This document shows, piece by piece, positions 1 to 8,748 of a stretch of 64,000 nucleotides of DNA (positions within the stretch are counted from its first letter, which is position 1; each line of letters opens with the position of its first letter). The notes below the pieces were generated by a model that was given only the letters and a program-made list of their open reading frames with translations, did not search any database and had not been told where the DNA came from. A program made the position numbers and the translations under genes. This stretch comes from Citrobacter amalonaticus (GTDB lineage: Bacteria; Pseudomonadota; Gammaproteobacteria; Enterobacterales; Enterobacteriaceae): contig NZ_AP024585.1 of NCBI RefSeq assembly GCF_018323885.1, positions 868,001-932,000 on the forward strand, in the 5' to 3' direction.

Positions 1-2
1 TC

Positions 3-953
3 GCTCTGCAGGACGCTGGCCTGTCCGTATCTGATATCAACGACGTTATCCTCGTGGGTGGTCAGACGCGTATGCCAATGGTGCAGAAGAAAGTAGCTGA
101 GTTCTTTGGTAAAGAACCGCGTAAAGACGTGAACCCGGACGAAGCCGTGGCGATCGGTGCTGCCGTTCAGGGTGGTGTATTGACCGGTGATGTGAAAGAC
201 GTACTGCTGCTGGACGTTACCCCGCTGTCTCTGGGTATCGAAACCATGGGTGGTGTGATGACGGCGCTGATCTCCAAAAACACCACTATCCCGACCAAGC
301 ACAGCCAGGTGTTCTCTACTGCGGAAGACAACCAGTCTGCGGTAACCATCCATGTGCTGCAGGGTGAACGTAAACGTGCGTCTGATAACAAATCTCTGGG
401 TCAGTTCAACCTGGATGGAATCAACCCGGCACCGCGCGGCATGCCGCAGATCGAAGTGACCTTCGATATCGATGCTGACGGTATCCTGCACGTTTCCGCG
501 AAAGACAAAAACAGCGGTAAAGAGCAGAAGATCACCATCAAGGCGTCTTCTGGTCTGAATGAAGAAGAAATTCAGAAAATGGTTCGCGAAGCGGAAGCGA
601 ACGCCGAGTCTGACCGTAAGTTCGAAGAGCTGGTTCAGACCCGCAACCAGGGTGACCATCTGTTGCACAGCACTCGCAAGCAGGTTGAGGAAGCCGGCGA
701 ACAACTGCCAGCTGACGACAAAACCGCTATCGAGTCTGCACTGAGCGCACTGGAAACGGCGCTGAAAGGTGAAGACAAAGCGGCTATCGAAGCGAAGATG
801 CAGGAGCTGGCGCAGGTTTCCCAGAAACTGATGGAAATCGCTCAGCAGCAGCACGCGCAGCAGCAGGCAGGTTCCGCTGACGCTTCCACAAACAACGCGA
901 AAGATGATGATGTTGTCGACGCTGAGTTTGAAGAAGTGAAAGACAAAAAATAA
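3..953 (+). CDS. dnaK: Chaperone DnaK (Hsp70), C-terminal half, truncated by window edge
   Basis: The reading frame is open from base 3 and carries the last ~316 residues of the ~638-residue cytosolic Hsp70. It starts at the end of the ATPase domain ([21 protein letters not shown]), passes the hydrophobic linker ([15 protein letters not shown]), the beta-sandwich substrate-binding domain and the helical lid, and ends in the acidic DnaK tail ([16 protein letters not shown]). DnaK binds exposed hydrophobic segments of unfolded proteins in an ATP-driven cycle with DnaJ and GrpE. dnaJ follows 85 bp downstream on the same strand, the usual heat-shock operon. The sigma-32 promoter would lie left of the window. 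An internal GTG at 54 is not the start: the reading frame continues upstream of it. Confidence 0.98.
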   Translation, partial: ALQDAGLSVSDINDVILVGGQTRMPMVQKKVAEFFGKEPRKDVNPDEAVAIGAAVQGGVLTGDVKDVLLLDVTPLSLGIETMGGVMTALISKNTTIPTKHSQVFSTAEDNQSAVTIHVLQGERKRASDNKSLGQFNLDGINPAPRGMPQIEVTFDIDADGILHVSAKDKNSGKEQKITIKASSGLNEEEIQKMVREAEANAESDRKFEELVQTRNQGDHLLHSTRKQVEEAGEQLPADDKTAIESALSALETALKGEDKAAIEAKMQELAQVSQKLMEIAQQQHAQQQAGSADASTNNAKDDDVVDAEFEEVKDKK

Positions 954-1038
954 TCGCCCTTTGAACGGGTAATTACTGGCACGGGCGAAGAGGTTTCCTC
1001 TCCGCCCGTGCATGCATGTTAAGGGCAGATAAAAAGAG
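954..1038 (+). ncRNA. dnaK-dnaJ intergenic hairpin (tpke11 position)
   Basis: The 85-bp gap contains a strong stem: GCACGGGCG (979-987) pairs with CGCCCGTGC (1003-1011), and GAGG/CCTC extends it inward around a TTT loop. No T-run follows, so it is not an ordinary terminator. In E. coli the small RNA tpke11 is annotated in exactly this gap. The position is conserved, but whether a separate RNA is made here, or the stem merely tunes dnaK/dnaJ mRNA ratios, cannot be told from sequence. Confidence 0.4.
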
Positions 1039-2172
1039 ATGGCTAAGCAAGACTATTACGAGATTTTAGGCGTTTCCAAATCAGCGGAAGAGCGTGAAAT
1101 CAAAAAGGCCTACAAGCGCCTGGCCATGAAATTTCACCCAGACCGTAATCAGGGTGATAAAGAGGCCGAAGCCAAGTTTAAAGAGATCAAAGAAGCGTAT
1201 GAAGTCCTGACCGACTCGCAAAAACGCGCCGCTTACGACCAGTACGGACATGCTGCGTTTGAGCAAGGCGGTATGGGTGGCGGCGGCGGTTTTGGCGGCG
1301 GCGCTGACTTCAGCGATATCTTTGGTGACGTTTTTGGCGATATCTTTGGCGGTGGTCGGGGTCGTCAACGTGCTGCGCGTGGGGCCGATTTACGTTACAA
1401 CATGGATCTCACCCTGGAAGAAGCCGTACGTGGCGTGACCAAAGAGATCCGCATTCCGACGCTGGAAGAGTGTGATGTTTGCCACGGCAGTGGCGCGAAA
1501 GCGGGGACTCAGCCGCAGACCTGTCCGACCTGTCATGGTTCCGGTCAGGTGCAGATGCGCCAGGGGTTCTTCGCGGTTCAGCAAACCTGTCCGCACTGTC
1601 AGGGACGCGGTACGCTGATCAAAGATCCGTGCAACAAGTGCCACGGCCATGGTCGCGTCGAGAAGAGCAAAACGCTGTCGGTTAAAATCCCGGCTGGCGT
1701 GGATACCGGCGACCGCATTCGTCTTTCAGGCGAAGGTGAAGCTGGCGAGCACGGCGCACCGGCAGGGGACCTGTACGTTCAGGTTCAGGTGAAACAGCAC
1801 CCGATCTTCGAACGTGAAGGTAACAACCTGTACTGTGAAGTGCCGATTAACTTTGCGATGGCTGCACTTGGCGGTGAGATTGAAGTTCCGACGCTGGATG
1901 GCCGCGTGAAGTTGAAAGTGCCCAGCGAAACGCAGACCGGAAAACTGTTCCGCATGCGTGGCAAAGGCGTGAAGTCAGTCCGTGGTGGCGCGCAGGGCGA
2001 TTTGTTGTGCCGCGTCGTGGTCGAAACACCGGTCGGTCTGAACGAGAAGCAGAAACAACTGCTGAAAGACCTGCAGGAAAGCTTTGGCGGCCCAACCGGC
2101 GAAAATAACAGCCCGCGCTCCAAGAGTTTCTTTGACGGTGTGAAAAAGTTCTTTGACGATTTGACCCGCTAA
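1039..2172 (+). CDS. dnaJ: Co-chaperone DnaJ (Hsp40)
   Basis: A 377-residue type I J-protein that stimulates the DnaK ATPase and delivers unfolded clients. All domains are visible: the J domain with the HPD triad (KFHPDRN, about residues 33-35), the Gly/Phe-rich linker (about 75-105), four CxxCxGxG zinc-binding repeats ([32 protein letters not shown], about 145-205), and the two C-terminal beta domains. The length matches the E. coli protein (376). The ATG at 1039 is preceded by AAAAAGAG, a weak purine-rich ribosome site. It is co-transcribed with dnaK and ends at the terminator at 2201-2238. Confidence 0.98.
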   Translation: MAKQDYYEILGVSKSAEEREIKKAYKRLAMKFHPDRNQGDKEAEAKFKEIKEAYEVLTDSQKRAAYDQYGHAAFEQGGMGGGGGFGGGADFSDIFGDVFGDIFGGGRGRQRAARGADLRYNMDLTLEEAVRGVTKEIRIPTLEECDVCHGSGAKAGTQPQTCPTCHGSGQVQMRQGFFAVQQTCPHCQGRGTLIKDPCNKCHGHGRVEKSKTLSVKIPAGVDTGDRIRLSGEGEAGEHGAPAGDLYVQVQVKQHPIFEREGNNLYCEVPINFAMAALGGEIEVPTLDGRVKLKVPSETQTGKLFRMRGKGVKSVRGGAQGDLLCRVVVETPVGLNEKQKQLLKDLQESFGGPTGENNSPRSKSFFDGVKKFFDDLTR

Positions 2173-2200
2173 TCACTGGCTAACGACGTTCTCATTGAGT

Positions 2201-2238
2201 AAAAACCGGTATTCCCTGTGAGGGGATACCGGTTTTTT
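2201..2238 (+). terminator. Rho-independent terminator of dnaKJ
   Basis: An inverted repeat, AAAAACCGGTATTCCC / GGGGATACCGGTTTTT, with a TGTGA loop and a terminal T-run, 28 bp after dnaJ. The A-run on the left arm makes it potentially bidirectional. Confidence 0.9.
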
Positions 2239-2523
2239 ATTATCTGGACCCCACTGTTTGTTTATAAAAATGAATGTGATTTTTATAACAAGCTGAATAA
2301 ACAGGTATACGGCACCAGAATAAAATAATAAATGAGTCTTTATTAAAAGTGATGGACTTAGCATCTCTAAAACAACATTTTTTGACACCTTGTTTTTGGC
2401 AGGCTTTAACTCTTCTGATGTGAGATTTACATCACTCTTCTTCGATTCTGTTCAGTTAGTATTTGTCGCCGTGGTAAAGGGGTTTTACTGCGGAATAAAA
2501 TATAGCTATGAGGAATAGATTAA
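2239..2523 (+). promoter_or_regulatory. Upstream region of the Tsx-like/sulfatase genes, with CRP-like palindrome
   Basis: An A+T-rich stretch without a convincing gene. A palindrome TGATGT-N7-ACATCA lies at 2416-2434, about 90 bp before the porin start. It resembles a degenerate CRP-type site, but the half-site spacing does not fit the TGTGA-N6-TCACA consensus, so the assignment is tentative. The short minus-strand reading frame across 2173-2388 overlaps the dnaJ terminator and has no recognisable features. Confidence 0.4.
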
Positions 2524-3288
2524 ATGCCTCGGATAAAAAACGTATTATTAACCAGTCTGGTGCTGGCTGCGCCTTCTCTTTTTAGCCACTCCGCACAGGC
2601 GCTGGAATATAAAAATGCGTTCGGTTCAATTAATGCGGGTTATGCTGACTGGAATAGCGGGTTTGTCAATGTTCATCGTGGCGAAGTCTGGAAAGCGACA
2701 GCAGATTTCGGTATCAATTTTAAAGAGGCTGAGTTTTATTCATTTTATGAAAGCAATGTCTTAAATCACTCTGTTGCCGGGCGTAACCATACGGTATCAG
2801 CCATGACCCATGTCCGCCTGTTTGATTCCAACTATACCTTCTTCGGCAAACTTTATGGTCAGTGGGAAAACACCTGGGGCGATGACCTTGATATGTTTTA
2901 TGGCCTGGGCTATCTCGGCTGGACAGGTAATTGGGGGTTCTTTAAACCGTATATTGGATTACATAATCAATCTGGCGATTATGTTTCGCAGAAATACGGG
3001 CAAACCAGTGGCTGGAACGGTTATGTGCTGGGATGGACTGCGGCCTATAATTTTACGCTTCTTGAGGAGAAATTCGTTCTCTCAAACTGGAATGAAATTG
3101 AATTCGATCGCAATAACGCTTACGCGGAACAGCAATATGGTAACTATGGCATTAATGGCGGTCTGACGCTGGCATGGAAATTCTATCCCTGCTGGAAGGC
3201 GACGGTCACCTGGCGTTATTTCGAAAATAAATTAGGTTACGACGGTTTCGGTGACCAGATGATTTATATGGTCGGATATGAATTTTAA
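2524..3288 (+). CDS. Tsx/OmpK-family outer-membrane channel protein
   Basis: A 254-residue protein with a clear signal peptide (about residues 1-26, cleavage after SAQA), then alternating short amphipathic strands rich in Trp, Tyr and Gly, ending in a C-terminal Phe (VGYEF) as beta-barrels do. The pattern (N-terminal EYKNAFGSINAGYADWN, repeated W-x-G-Y segments) is that of the nucleoside-specific channel Tsx/OmpK family, though it is shorter than E. coli Tsx (294). The ATG at 2524 is preceded by GAGGAATAG. The sulfatase gene starts 20 bp downstream, so the two are probably co-transcribed. The channel may import the sulfatase substrate or its desulfated product; that is inference. Nucleoside specificity should not be assumed. 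Confidence 0.8.
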   Translation: MPRIKNVLLTSLVLAAPSLFSHSAQALEYKNAFGSINAGYADWNSGFVNVHRGEVWKATADFGINFKEAEFYSFYESNVLNHSVAGRNHTVSAMTHVRLFDSNYTFFGKLYGQWENTWGDDLDMFYGLGYLGWTGNWGFFKPYIGLHNQSGDYVSQKYGQTSGWNGYVLGWTAAYNFTLLEEKFVLSNWNEIEFDRNNAYAEQQYGNYGINGGLTLAWKFYPCWKATVTWRYFENKLGYDGFGDQMIYMVGYEF

Positions 3289-3308
3289 TAAAAGGCAAAG
3301 GAGTTGAA

Positions 3309-4802
3309 ATGAAAAGAACAATCGTTGCCAGTATGATTGGTCTGGCGTTATGTGCCGGAAGCACATTGCAAACCGTGCAGGCGGCGTTGGATAAACGGCC
3401 TAATCTGGTCATTATTATGGCTGATGATCTGGGCTATGGTGATTTGGCCACTTATGGACATCAAATCGTAAAAACTCCTAATATCGACAAACTGGCGCAG
3501 GACGGGGTGAAATTCACCGACTACTATGCGCCCGCTCCGTTGTGTTCTCCTTCTCGGGCCGGGTTATTAACCGGACGAATGCCATTTCGCACCGGGATCC
3601 GCTCCTGGATCCCGGAAGGAAAAAATGTCGCACTGGGCCGTAACGAACTGACGATTGCCAACCTGTTAAAGCAGCAGGGTTATGACACGGCGATGATGGG
3701 GAAATTACACCTCAATGCGGGAGGTGAGCGTACCGATCAGCCGCAGGCAAAAGATATGGGCTTTGACTACAGTCTGGTGAATGCGGTGGGGTTCGTGACA
3801 GATTCCACGTTAGATAATGCAAAAGAACGACCGCGTAACGGCATGGTGTATCCGACCGGATTTTTGCGTAATGGCAAACCCATTGGTCGAGCGGAAACTT
3901 ACAGCGGTGAACTGGTCAGTTCAGAAGCGGTTAACTGGCTGGATAACAAAAAAGATGATAATCCGTTTTTCTTGTATGTCGCCTTTACGGAGGTACACAG
4001 CCCGTTGGCTTCTCCGAAAAAATACCTCGATATGTATTCGCAGTATATGAGCGCTTATCAGAAACAGCATCCGGAGGAGTTCTACGGTGACTGGGCGGAT
4101 AAACCCTGGCGCGGCACGGGAGAATATTACGCGAACATCAGTTACCTGGATGCCCAGGTCGGTAAAGTGCTGGATAAGATAAAAGCAATGGGTGAAGAAG
4201 AGAACACCATTGTGATTTTTACCAGCGATAACGGCCCGGTGACGCGTGAGGCGCGTAAAATATATGAACTGAATCTCGCGGGTGAGACGGATGGGTTACG
4301 TGGCCGTAAAGATAACCTGTGGGAAGGTGGGATTCGTGTTCCGGCAATCATTAAGTATGGCAATCATCTTCCACAGGGAATGGTCACGGATACACCGGCT
4401 TACGGTCTTGACTGGCTGCCGACGCTGGCAAGCATGATGAATTTTAAACTGCCAACCGATCGTACTTATGACGGGCAATCCCTGGCTCCCGTACTGGCGC
4501 ATAAAACCTTAAAACGCGAAAAACCGATGATCTTTGGTATTGATATGCCTTTACAGGATGATCCGACCGATGAATGGGCGATTCGGGATGGCGACTGGAA
4601 AATGATCATCGATCGTGAAAATAAACCCAAGTATCTTTATAACCTGAAAAAGTATCGTTCCGAGACGCTTAATCAGTTGGGTAAACAGCCTGAAATCGAA
4701 AAAAGAATGTATGGCGAATTCCTGAAATATAAACAGAACATTGATAACGATTCTTTAATGAAGGCTCGCGGTGATAAACCGACACCGGTTACCTGGAGTT
4801 AA
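3309..4802 (+). CDS. Periplasmic Cys-type sulfatase (arylsulfatase family)
   Basis: A 497-residue type I sulfatase with a signal peptide (about 1-25). The metal-binding start IIMADDLGYGD (about 35-45) and the signature C-S-P-S-R-A-G-L-L-T-G-R starting at Cys79 are intact. Cys79 must be oxidised to formylglycine for activity, and the radical-SAM enzyme needed for this in anaerobes is encoded next door. The second metal motif FTSDNGPV is also present. It hydrolyses sulfate esters, perhaps of host glycans, aryl sulfates or sulfated sugars; the exact substrate cannot be read from sequence. The start at 3309 follows GGAGTTGAA. It resembles the sulfatases found in this chromosomal position in Salmonella and E. 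coli YdeN. Confidence 0.88.
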   Translation: MKRTIVASMIGLALCAGSTLQTVQAALDKRPNLVIIMADDLGYGDLATYGHQIVKTPNIDKLAQDGVKFTDYYAPAPLCSPSRAGLLTGRMPFRTGIRSWIPEGKNVALGRNELTIANLLKQQGYDTAMMGKLHLNAGGERTDQPQAKDMGFDYSLVNAVGFVTDSTLDNAKERPRNGMVYPTGFLRNGKPIGRAETYSGELVSSEAVNWLDNKKDDNPFFLYVAFTEVHSPLASPKKYLDMYSQYMSAYQKQHPEEFYGDWADKPWRGTGEYYANISYLDAQVGKVLDKIKAMGEEENTIVIFTSDNGPVTREARKIYELNLAGETDGLRGRKDNLWEGGIRVPAIIKYGNHLPQGMVTDTPAYGLDWLPTLASMMNFKLPTDRTYDGQSLAPVLAHKTLKREKPMIFGIDMPLQDDPTDEWAIRDGDWKMIIDRENKPKYLYNLKKYRSETLNQLGKQPEIEKRMYGEFLKYKQNIDNDSLMKARGDKPTPVTWS

Positions 4803-4849
4803 TGGACGAATAATAAGAACAGTAAGTATGCCACTTAGGGCGCTGCCCG

Positions 4850-4888
4850 CCTGATTCAGTACATCGTGCTGAATCAGGTCATTTTATT
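4850..4888 (+). terminator. Hairpin between sulfatase and maturase genes
   Basis: CCTGATTCAG (4850-4859) pairs perfectly with CTGAATCAGG (4869-4878) around a 9-nt loop and is followed by TCATTTTATT. The weak T-run suggests partial termination, which would give less maturase than sulfatase. The GTG at 4866 lies inside the hairpin, which argues against it as the maturase start. Confidence 0.6.
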
Positions 4889-4901
4889 AATGGGTCTGGT
4901 G

Positions 4902-6098
4902 ATGCAAAGAAAAAGCTGTCAGGTCATGGTGAAACCAACAGGATCGGTCTGCAATCTGGACTGTAAATACTGTTTTTATCTGGAGAAAGAGAAGCTCTAT
5001 CCCGATAGAAAAAGTCATTACAGAATGTCAGATGAGATACTTGAATTATTCGTCAAACAGCATATCGCCGCACAGGATGTGGATGACGTTATTTTTGCGT
5101 GGCAGGGAGGAGAGCCTACGCTGATGGGGATTGCGTTTTATCGACGGGCCGTTGAACTCCAGCAGCGTTATGCGGCCGGAAAAACAATCATTAATACCTT
5201 TCAGACGAACGGCATTTTGATCGACGATGCATGGGCGCGTTTTTTCAGGCAACAGGATTTTCTGGTCGGCATCTCTATTGATGGTGATGCTGCATTGCAT
5301 GATGAATGGCGGGTGACGCGTGCCGGCAAATCGACGCATGCTAACGTTGTCCGGGCGCTTCAATGTCTGGTGCGCCATGATGTTGAATTTAATACGCTCA
5401 CGGTGGTGAACGGCACGAATATGCACCATCCACTCCTGGTCTATCAGTTTCTGAAAAGTATCGGGAGTCGCTATATGCAGTTTATTCCACTGGTCGAACG
5501 AAGGTCTGCCAGTAATAATTCGATGCTGGCGACGCCTGCGGATAAGCAAGCCGCAGTGATGCCATGGTTTGTTGAATCCCTGGCATTTGGCCAGTTTCTT
5601 AATGCCATTTTTGATGTCTGGCTCCGTCAGGATATTGGCGATATCGGTATACAGTTATTTGAGCAGACGCTGGCGGCCTGGTGTGGGTTGCCGCCGCAGG
5701 TATGCGTATTTTCTCCAACGTGTGGCAGTGCTTTTGCAATGGAAATGAACGGTGATGTCTATAACTGCGATCACTTTGTTTATCCGCAGTACGCGTTGGG
5801 AAATATTAAGAACACGACACTGCGTGCGATGAATAACAGTGAGCAAAATATGCGGTTTGGCGATGAGAAGCGTCGAACCATGGCGCAGGAGTGCCATTCC
5901 TGTCCGTGGCAGTTTGCCTGTCACGGCGGCTGTCCTAAGCACCGCTTTTTGCCGACCGACTTCGGCTCTTTTGCACAAAACTACCTGTGCGCGGGCTACC
6001 AGGCCTTTTTTGCCCACACCGCACCCGCAATGAAATCAATGAAAGCGCTCTATGAAAAAGGTATTTCACCTTCAGAGATAAAATCGTTATTCGCTTGA
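4902..6098 (+). CDS. Anaerobic sulfatase-maturating enzyme (radical SAM, SPASM)
   Basis: A ~398-residue radical-SAM enzyme that converts the active-site Cys of sulfatases to formylglycine in the cytoplasm before export. The SAM [4Fe-4S] motif C-N-L-D-C-K-Y-C is near the N-terminus, WQGGEPT follows, and the C-terminal SPASM-type auxiliary cluster cysteines are visible (CGSAF...YNCDHFVYP, CHSCPWQFACHGGCPKHRF). I chose the ATG at 4902 (MQRKSCQVMVKPTGSVCN), which matches the usual anSME beginning; the ATG at 4890 is possible and the GTG at 4866 is unlikely. It lies downstream of its presumed substrate and resembles E. coli AslB/YdeM. Length and motifs appear complete. Confidence 0.92.
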   Translation: MQRKSCQVMVKPTGSVCNLDCKYCFYLEKEKLYPDRKSHYRMSDEILELFVKQHIAAQDVDDVIFAWQGGEPTLMGIAFYRRAVELQQRYAAGKTIINTFQTNGILIDDAWARFFRQQDFLVGISIDGDAALHDEWRVTRAGKSTHANVVRALQCLVRHDVEFNTLTVVNGTNMHHPLLVYQFLKSIGSRYMQFIPLVERRSASNNSMLATPADKQAAVMPWFVESLAFGQFLNAIFDVWLRQDIGDIGIQLFEQTLAAWCGLPPQVCVFSPTCGSAFAMEMNGDVYNCDHFVYPQYALGNIKNTTLRAMNNSEQNMRFGDEKRRTMAQECHSCPWQFACHGGCPKHRFLPTDFGSFAQNYLCAGYQAFFAHTAPAMKSMKALYEKGISPSEIKSLFA

Positions 6099-6122
6099 AG
6101 GCGATATTCGCAGGGAGTGAAT

Positions 6123-7385
6123 ATGTTTTCACGTATTAATGTCGATGCATGCAAAACGTCAGGCTGTAAAAACCTCGGCGTGTTGAATAGCCCTGACTAT
6201 TCGGTGCAGGGGAAATATGTCCTGTGTCGTGCGTGTGGATTTTTGTTCCCTCTGATTTCTGAACGTTCACTGAACCTTTTTCGCCAATCGGCTAATCAGC
6301 TATGGTCAGGTCTGATTAAAGTTTGCCCGGGCTGTGGAGGGGCCACATTAAAGAAATATGGCTTTTCCACACAGGGAGCGCCGCGGCTCTATTGTCTCCA
6401 GTGCCATAAAACTTTTATTTCTCCCGTTGGGGATAAAACCGATCCTCGCCAGGAAGCGCTCGCCAGGCTTATTCAAGAAGGACACTCGCTGGCAGATATT
6501 CGTACCTCGTTAACGCTCGATAGCACGGGCCTGAACCGGCTATTACAAAAATTATCCCGCCAGTCGAATCAGGTGGAACGTGCGTATATTTTCCAAAAAT
6601 TGGATTTAATCATGAGTACCCGTGCTTTTCGGGTAAAGTTTAACGGCGGCGACGGCTGTTTGTATGTTCTGGTCACGGCAGAGGAGAACAGTGGCAGGGT
6701 GATTGCCGTCACCACGAATTATTCAACGCTGCCTGTAGAAGACGAATACCGGTACACATCTTATTATGAAGAGCGCCTCGCACCCGGCACATTAACGCAT
6801 CTCGTCCAGCGTAAAGAGCTGATCATCATGCGCCGCAATATCTTATTCGATGTGGACTATGGCCCCGCGTCGCTGCATAAAAACGATCCAGGGATGTTGG
6901 TCAAACCGGTTCTGCCTGCTTACCGACATTTTGAGTTAGTGAAAGCGTTGACGGATGAACGTTCCCTCAACGTTCAACATTACATAGAACAGGAATGTTT
7001 TATCTTTGGTGGATGCCTGATGGCGAATTTGCAGCATGTTCAGCAAGGCCGTTGCCATATTTCCTTTGTGAGAGAAAGAGGGTGTTCAGCGCGGCAAAAC
7101 GACATTCCGTACCGAATGTTTCAGAGTGGCGGTATTCGTAACAATGTCTGGCGCACCTTTTCTACCCGGGATTATGCACTGGCGATATGTAATCTCACCG
7201 GTACTAAAAAAACGAGCATGTTGCGCTATGCCACGCTTGCTGGCGCAACGGCGTTCATTCAATACATCAATAATCATCCGTTTCTACCGCAGCTTAATCG
7301 TATGTCCCCAGCCAATGTCACCGCCACGCTGGACTACCTCCGCTACACCTTCAATCGTCTGTGCAACGAACAGTACGATCGCTGA
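6123..7385 (+). CDS. Double zinc-ribbon protein of unknown function, transposase-like
   Basis: A 420-residue protein I cannot name. Two N-terminal zinc ribbons are visible: C10-x4-C15 with C35-x2-C38, and C68-x2-C71 with C91-x2-C94. A helix-turn-helix-like segment follows (about 110-147, ARLIQEGHSLADIRTSLT). This layout resembles the DNA-binding end of IS1-type transposases. The middle part (residues about 170-200, YVLVTAEENSGRVIAVTT) faintly recalls the first strands of a DDE/RNase-H fold, but no full catalytic triad is evident and no inverted repeats flank the gene. The ATG at 6123 has a good AGGGAG site 5 nt upstream; a GTG at 6117 lies inside that site. It starts 25 bp after the maturase, so it belongs to the sulfatase operon, perhaps as its regulator. 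Confidence 0.6.
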   Translation: MFSRINVDACKTSGCKNLGVLNSPDYSVQGKYVLCRACGFLFPLISERSLNLFRQSANQLWSGLIKVCPGCGGATLKKYGFSTQGAPRLYCLQCHKTFISPVGDKTDPRQEALARLIQEGHSLADIRTSLTLDSTGLNRLLQKLSRQSNQVERAYIFQKLDLIMSTRAFRVKFNGGDGCLYVLVTAEENSGRVIAVTTNYSTLPVEDEYRYTSYYEERLAPGTLTHLVQRKELIIMRRNILFDVDYGPASLHKNDPGMLVKPVLPAYRHFELVKALTDERSLNVQHYIEQECFIFGGCLMANLQHVQQGRCHISFVRERGCSARQNDIPYRMFQSGGIRNNVWRTFSTRDYALAICNLTGTKKTSMLRYATLAGATAFIQYINNHPFLPQLNRMSPANVTATLDYLRYTFNRLCNEQYDR

Positions 7386-7517
7386 TTCCGTCATACTTCA
7401 TGACACAATTCACTCGAAAAAACCGATCGTTTAACCATATATAATCTAATTTTAACGATGAGTTGTGAGGAGTATGATAGTAATTACGAAGTATTCACCT
7501 TATAGAGAGAATAAAAA
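7386..7517 (+). promoter_or_regulatory. nhaA promoter region
   Basis: A perfect -10 hexamer TATAAT is at 7440-7445, but the position 17 bp upstream (7417-7422) is an A-run rather than a -35 hexamer. That fits a promoter needing an activator, as E. coli nhaA does with NhaR and Na+. A long leader of about 65 nt would follow. Confidence 0.5.
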
Positions 7518-8684
7518 GTGAAACATCTGCATCGTTTCTTCAGCAGTGATGCCTCTGGGGGCATCATTCTTATCATCGCCGCCGCACTGGCCATGCTGAT
7601 GGCCAACATGGGTGTAACCAGTGGATGGTACCACGCCTTTCTCGAGACGCCTGTCCAACTGCGCGTTGGTGCGCTTGAGATCAATAAAAACATGCTGTTA
7701 TGGATCAATGACGCCCTGATGGCAGTGTTTTTCCTGTTGATTGGCCTTGAGGTTAAGCGTGAGCTGATGCAGGGCTCACTGGCGAGTCTGCGTCAGGCGG
7801 CTTTCCCGGTGATTGCTGCCATCGGCGGAATGATTGTCCCGGCGCTGCTGTACCTGGCCTTCAACTATGCCGATCCGATCACTCGCGAAGGCTGGGCGAT
7901 CCCGGCCGCCACGGATATTGCGTTTGCACTGGGCGTTCTGGCGCTGCTCGGCAGTCGGGTGCCGTTGGCGTTGAAAATTTTCCTGATGGCGCTGGCGATA
8001 ATCGACGATCTCGGCGCGATAGTCATTATTGCTCTGTTTTATACCAACGATCTGTCGATGGTTTCGCTGGGCGTTGCGGCGTTCGCCATAGCATTGCTGG
8101 CGATTCTGAATCTGTGCGGCGTCCGGCGCACGGGGGTGTACATCCTCATTGGCGCAATACTGTGGACCGCGGTGCTGAAATCCGGCGTCCATGCGACGCT
8201 GGCAGGGGTGATCGTCGGCTTTTTCATTCCATTGAAAGAGAAACACGGGCGTTCCCCGGCAAAGCGTCTGGAACATGTTCTGCATCCGTGGGTGGCGTAT
8301 CTGATCCTGCCGCTGTTTGCTTTTGCCAATGCGGGCGTTTCATTGCAGGGCGTGACGATGGACGGACTGACGTCCATTCTGCCGCTCGGCATTATTGCGG
8401 GCCTGCTGGTAGGTAAGCCGCTGGGGATCAGCCTGTTCTGTTGGTTGGCGCTGCGTCTGAAGCTGGCGCAACTGCCGGAAGGAACCTCATTCCCGCAAAT
8501 CATGGCGGTCGGCATCCTGTGCGGCATTGGTTTTACGATGTCGATCTTTATCGCCAGCCTGGCCTTTGGCAGCGTGGATCCGGAGCTGATTAACTGGGCG
8601 AAGCTGGGGATCCTGATTGGCTCCTTGCTGTCAGCGGTGATTGGCTACAGCTTGCTGCGCGCACGTTTACGCCCGTCAGTCTGA
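7518..8684 (+). CDS. nhaA: Na+/H+ antiporter NhaA
   Basis: A 388-residue inner-membrane antiporter that expels Na+ (and Li+) in exchange for two protons at alkaline pH. Twelve hydrophobic segments are apparent. The paired aspartates of the ion site are in [19 protein letters not shown] (Asp163/Asp164 in E. coli numbering), and the [17 protein letters not shown] segment with the unwound helix is intact. The length equals E. coli NhaA. nhaR, its activator, follows 64 bp downstream after a terminator-like stem. Confidence 0.97.
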   Translation: MKHLHRFFSSDASGGIILIIAAALAMLMANMGVTSGWYHAFLETPVQLRVGALEINKNMLLWINDALMAVFFLLIGLEVKRELMQGSLASLRQAAFPVIAAIGGMIVPALLYLAFNYADPITREGWAIPAATDIAFALGVLALLGSRVPLALKIFLMALAIIDDLGAIVIIALFYTNDLSMVSLGVAAFAIALLAILNLCGVRRTGVYILIGAILWTAVLKSGVHATLAGVIVGFFIPLKEKHGRSPAKRLEHVLHPWVAYLILPLFAFANAGVSLQGVTMDGLTSILPLGIIAGLLVGKPLGISLFCWLALRLKLAQLPEGTSFPQIMAVGILCGIGFTMSIFIASLAFGSVDPELINWAKLGILIGSLLSAVIGYSLLRARLRPSV

Positions 8685-8698
8685 TTGGGTGAGTTAGC

Positions 8699-8724
8699 AG
8701 GGGAGCCTCGTTCGGCTCCCCCTT
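8699..8724 (+). terminator. Stem-loop after nhaA
   Basis: AGGGGAGCC / GGCTCCCCCT with a TCGTTC-type loop and a short T-run (TTTG). It probably attenuates read-through from nhaA into nhaR rather than stopping it fully. Confidence 0.6.
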
Positions 8725-8748
8725 TGTGATATTTATCAGAGAGAGTGT

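Noticed and set aside
2173..2388. 71-codon minus-strand frame after dnaJ
   Set aside because: It runs through the dnaKJ terminator and has no ribosome site; a hydrophobic stretch alone is not enough.
2416..2434. Firm CRP site before the Tsx-like gene
   Set aside because: The palindrome TGATGT-N7-ACATCA is real, but spacing and half-sites deviate from the CRP consensus; only a tentative regulatory region is reported.
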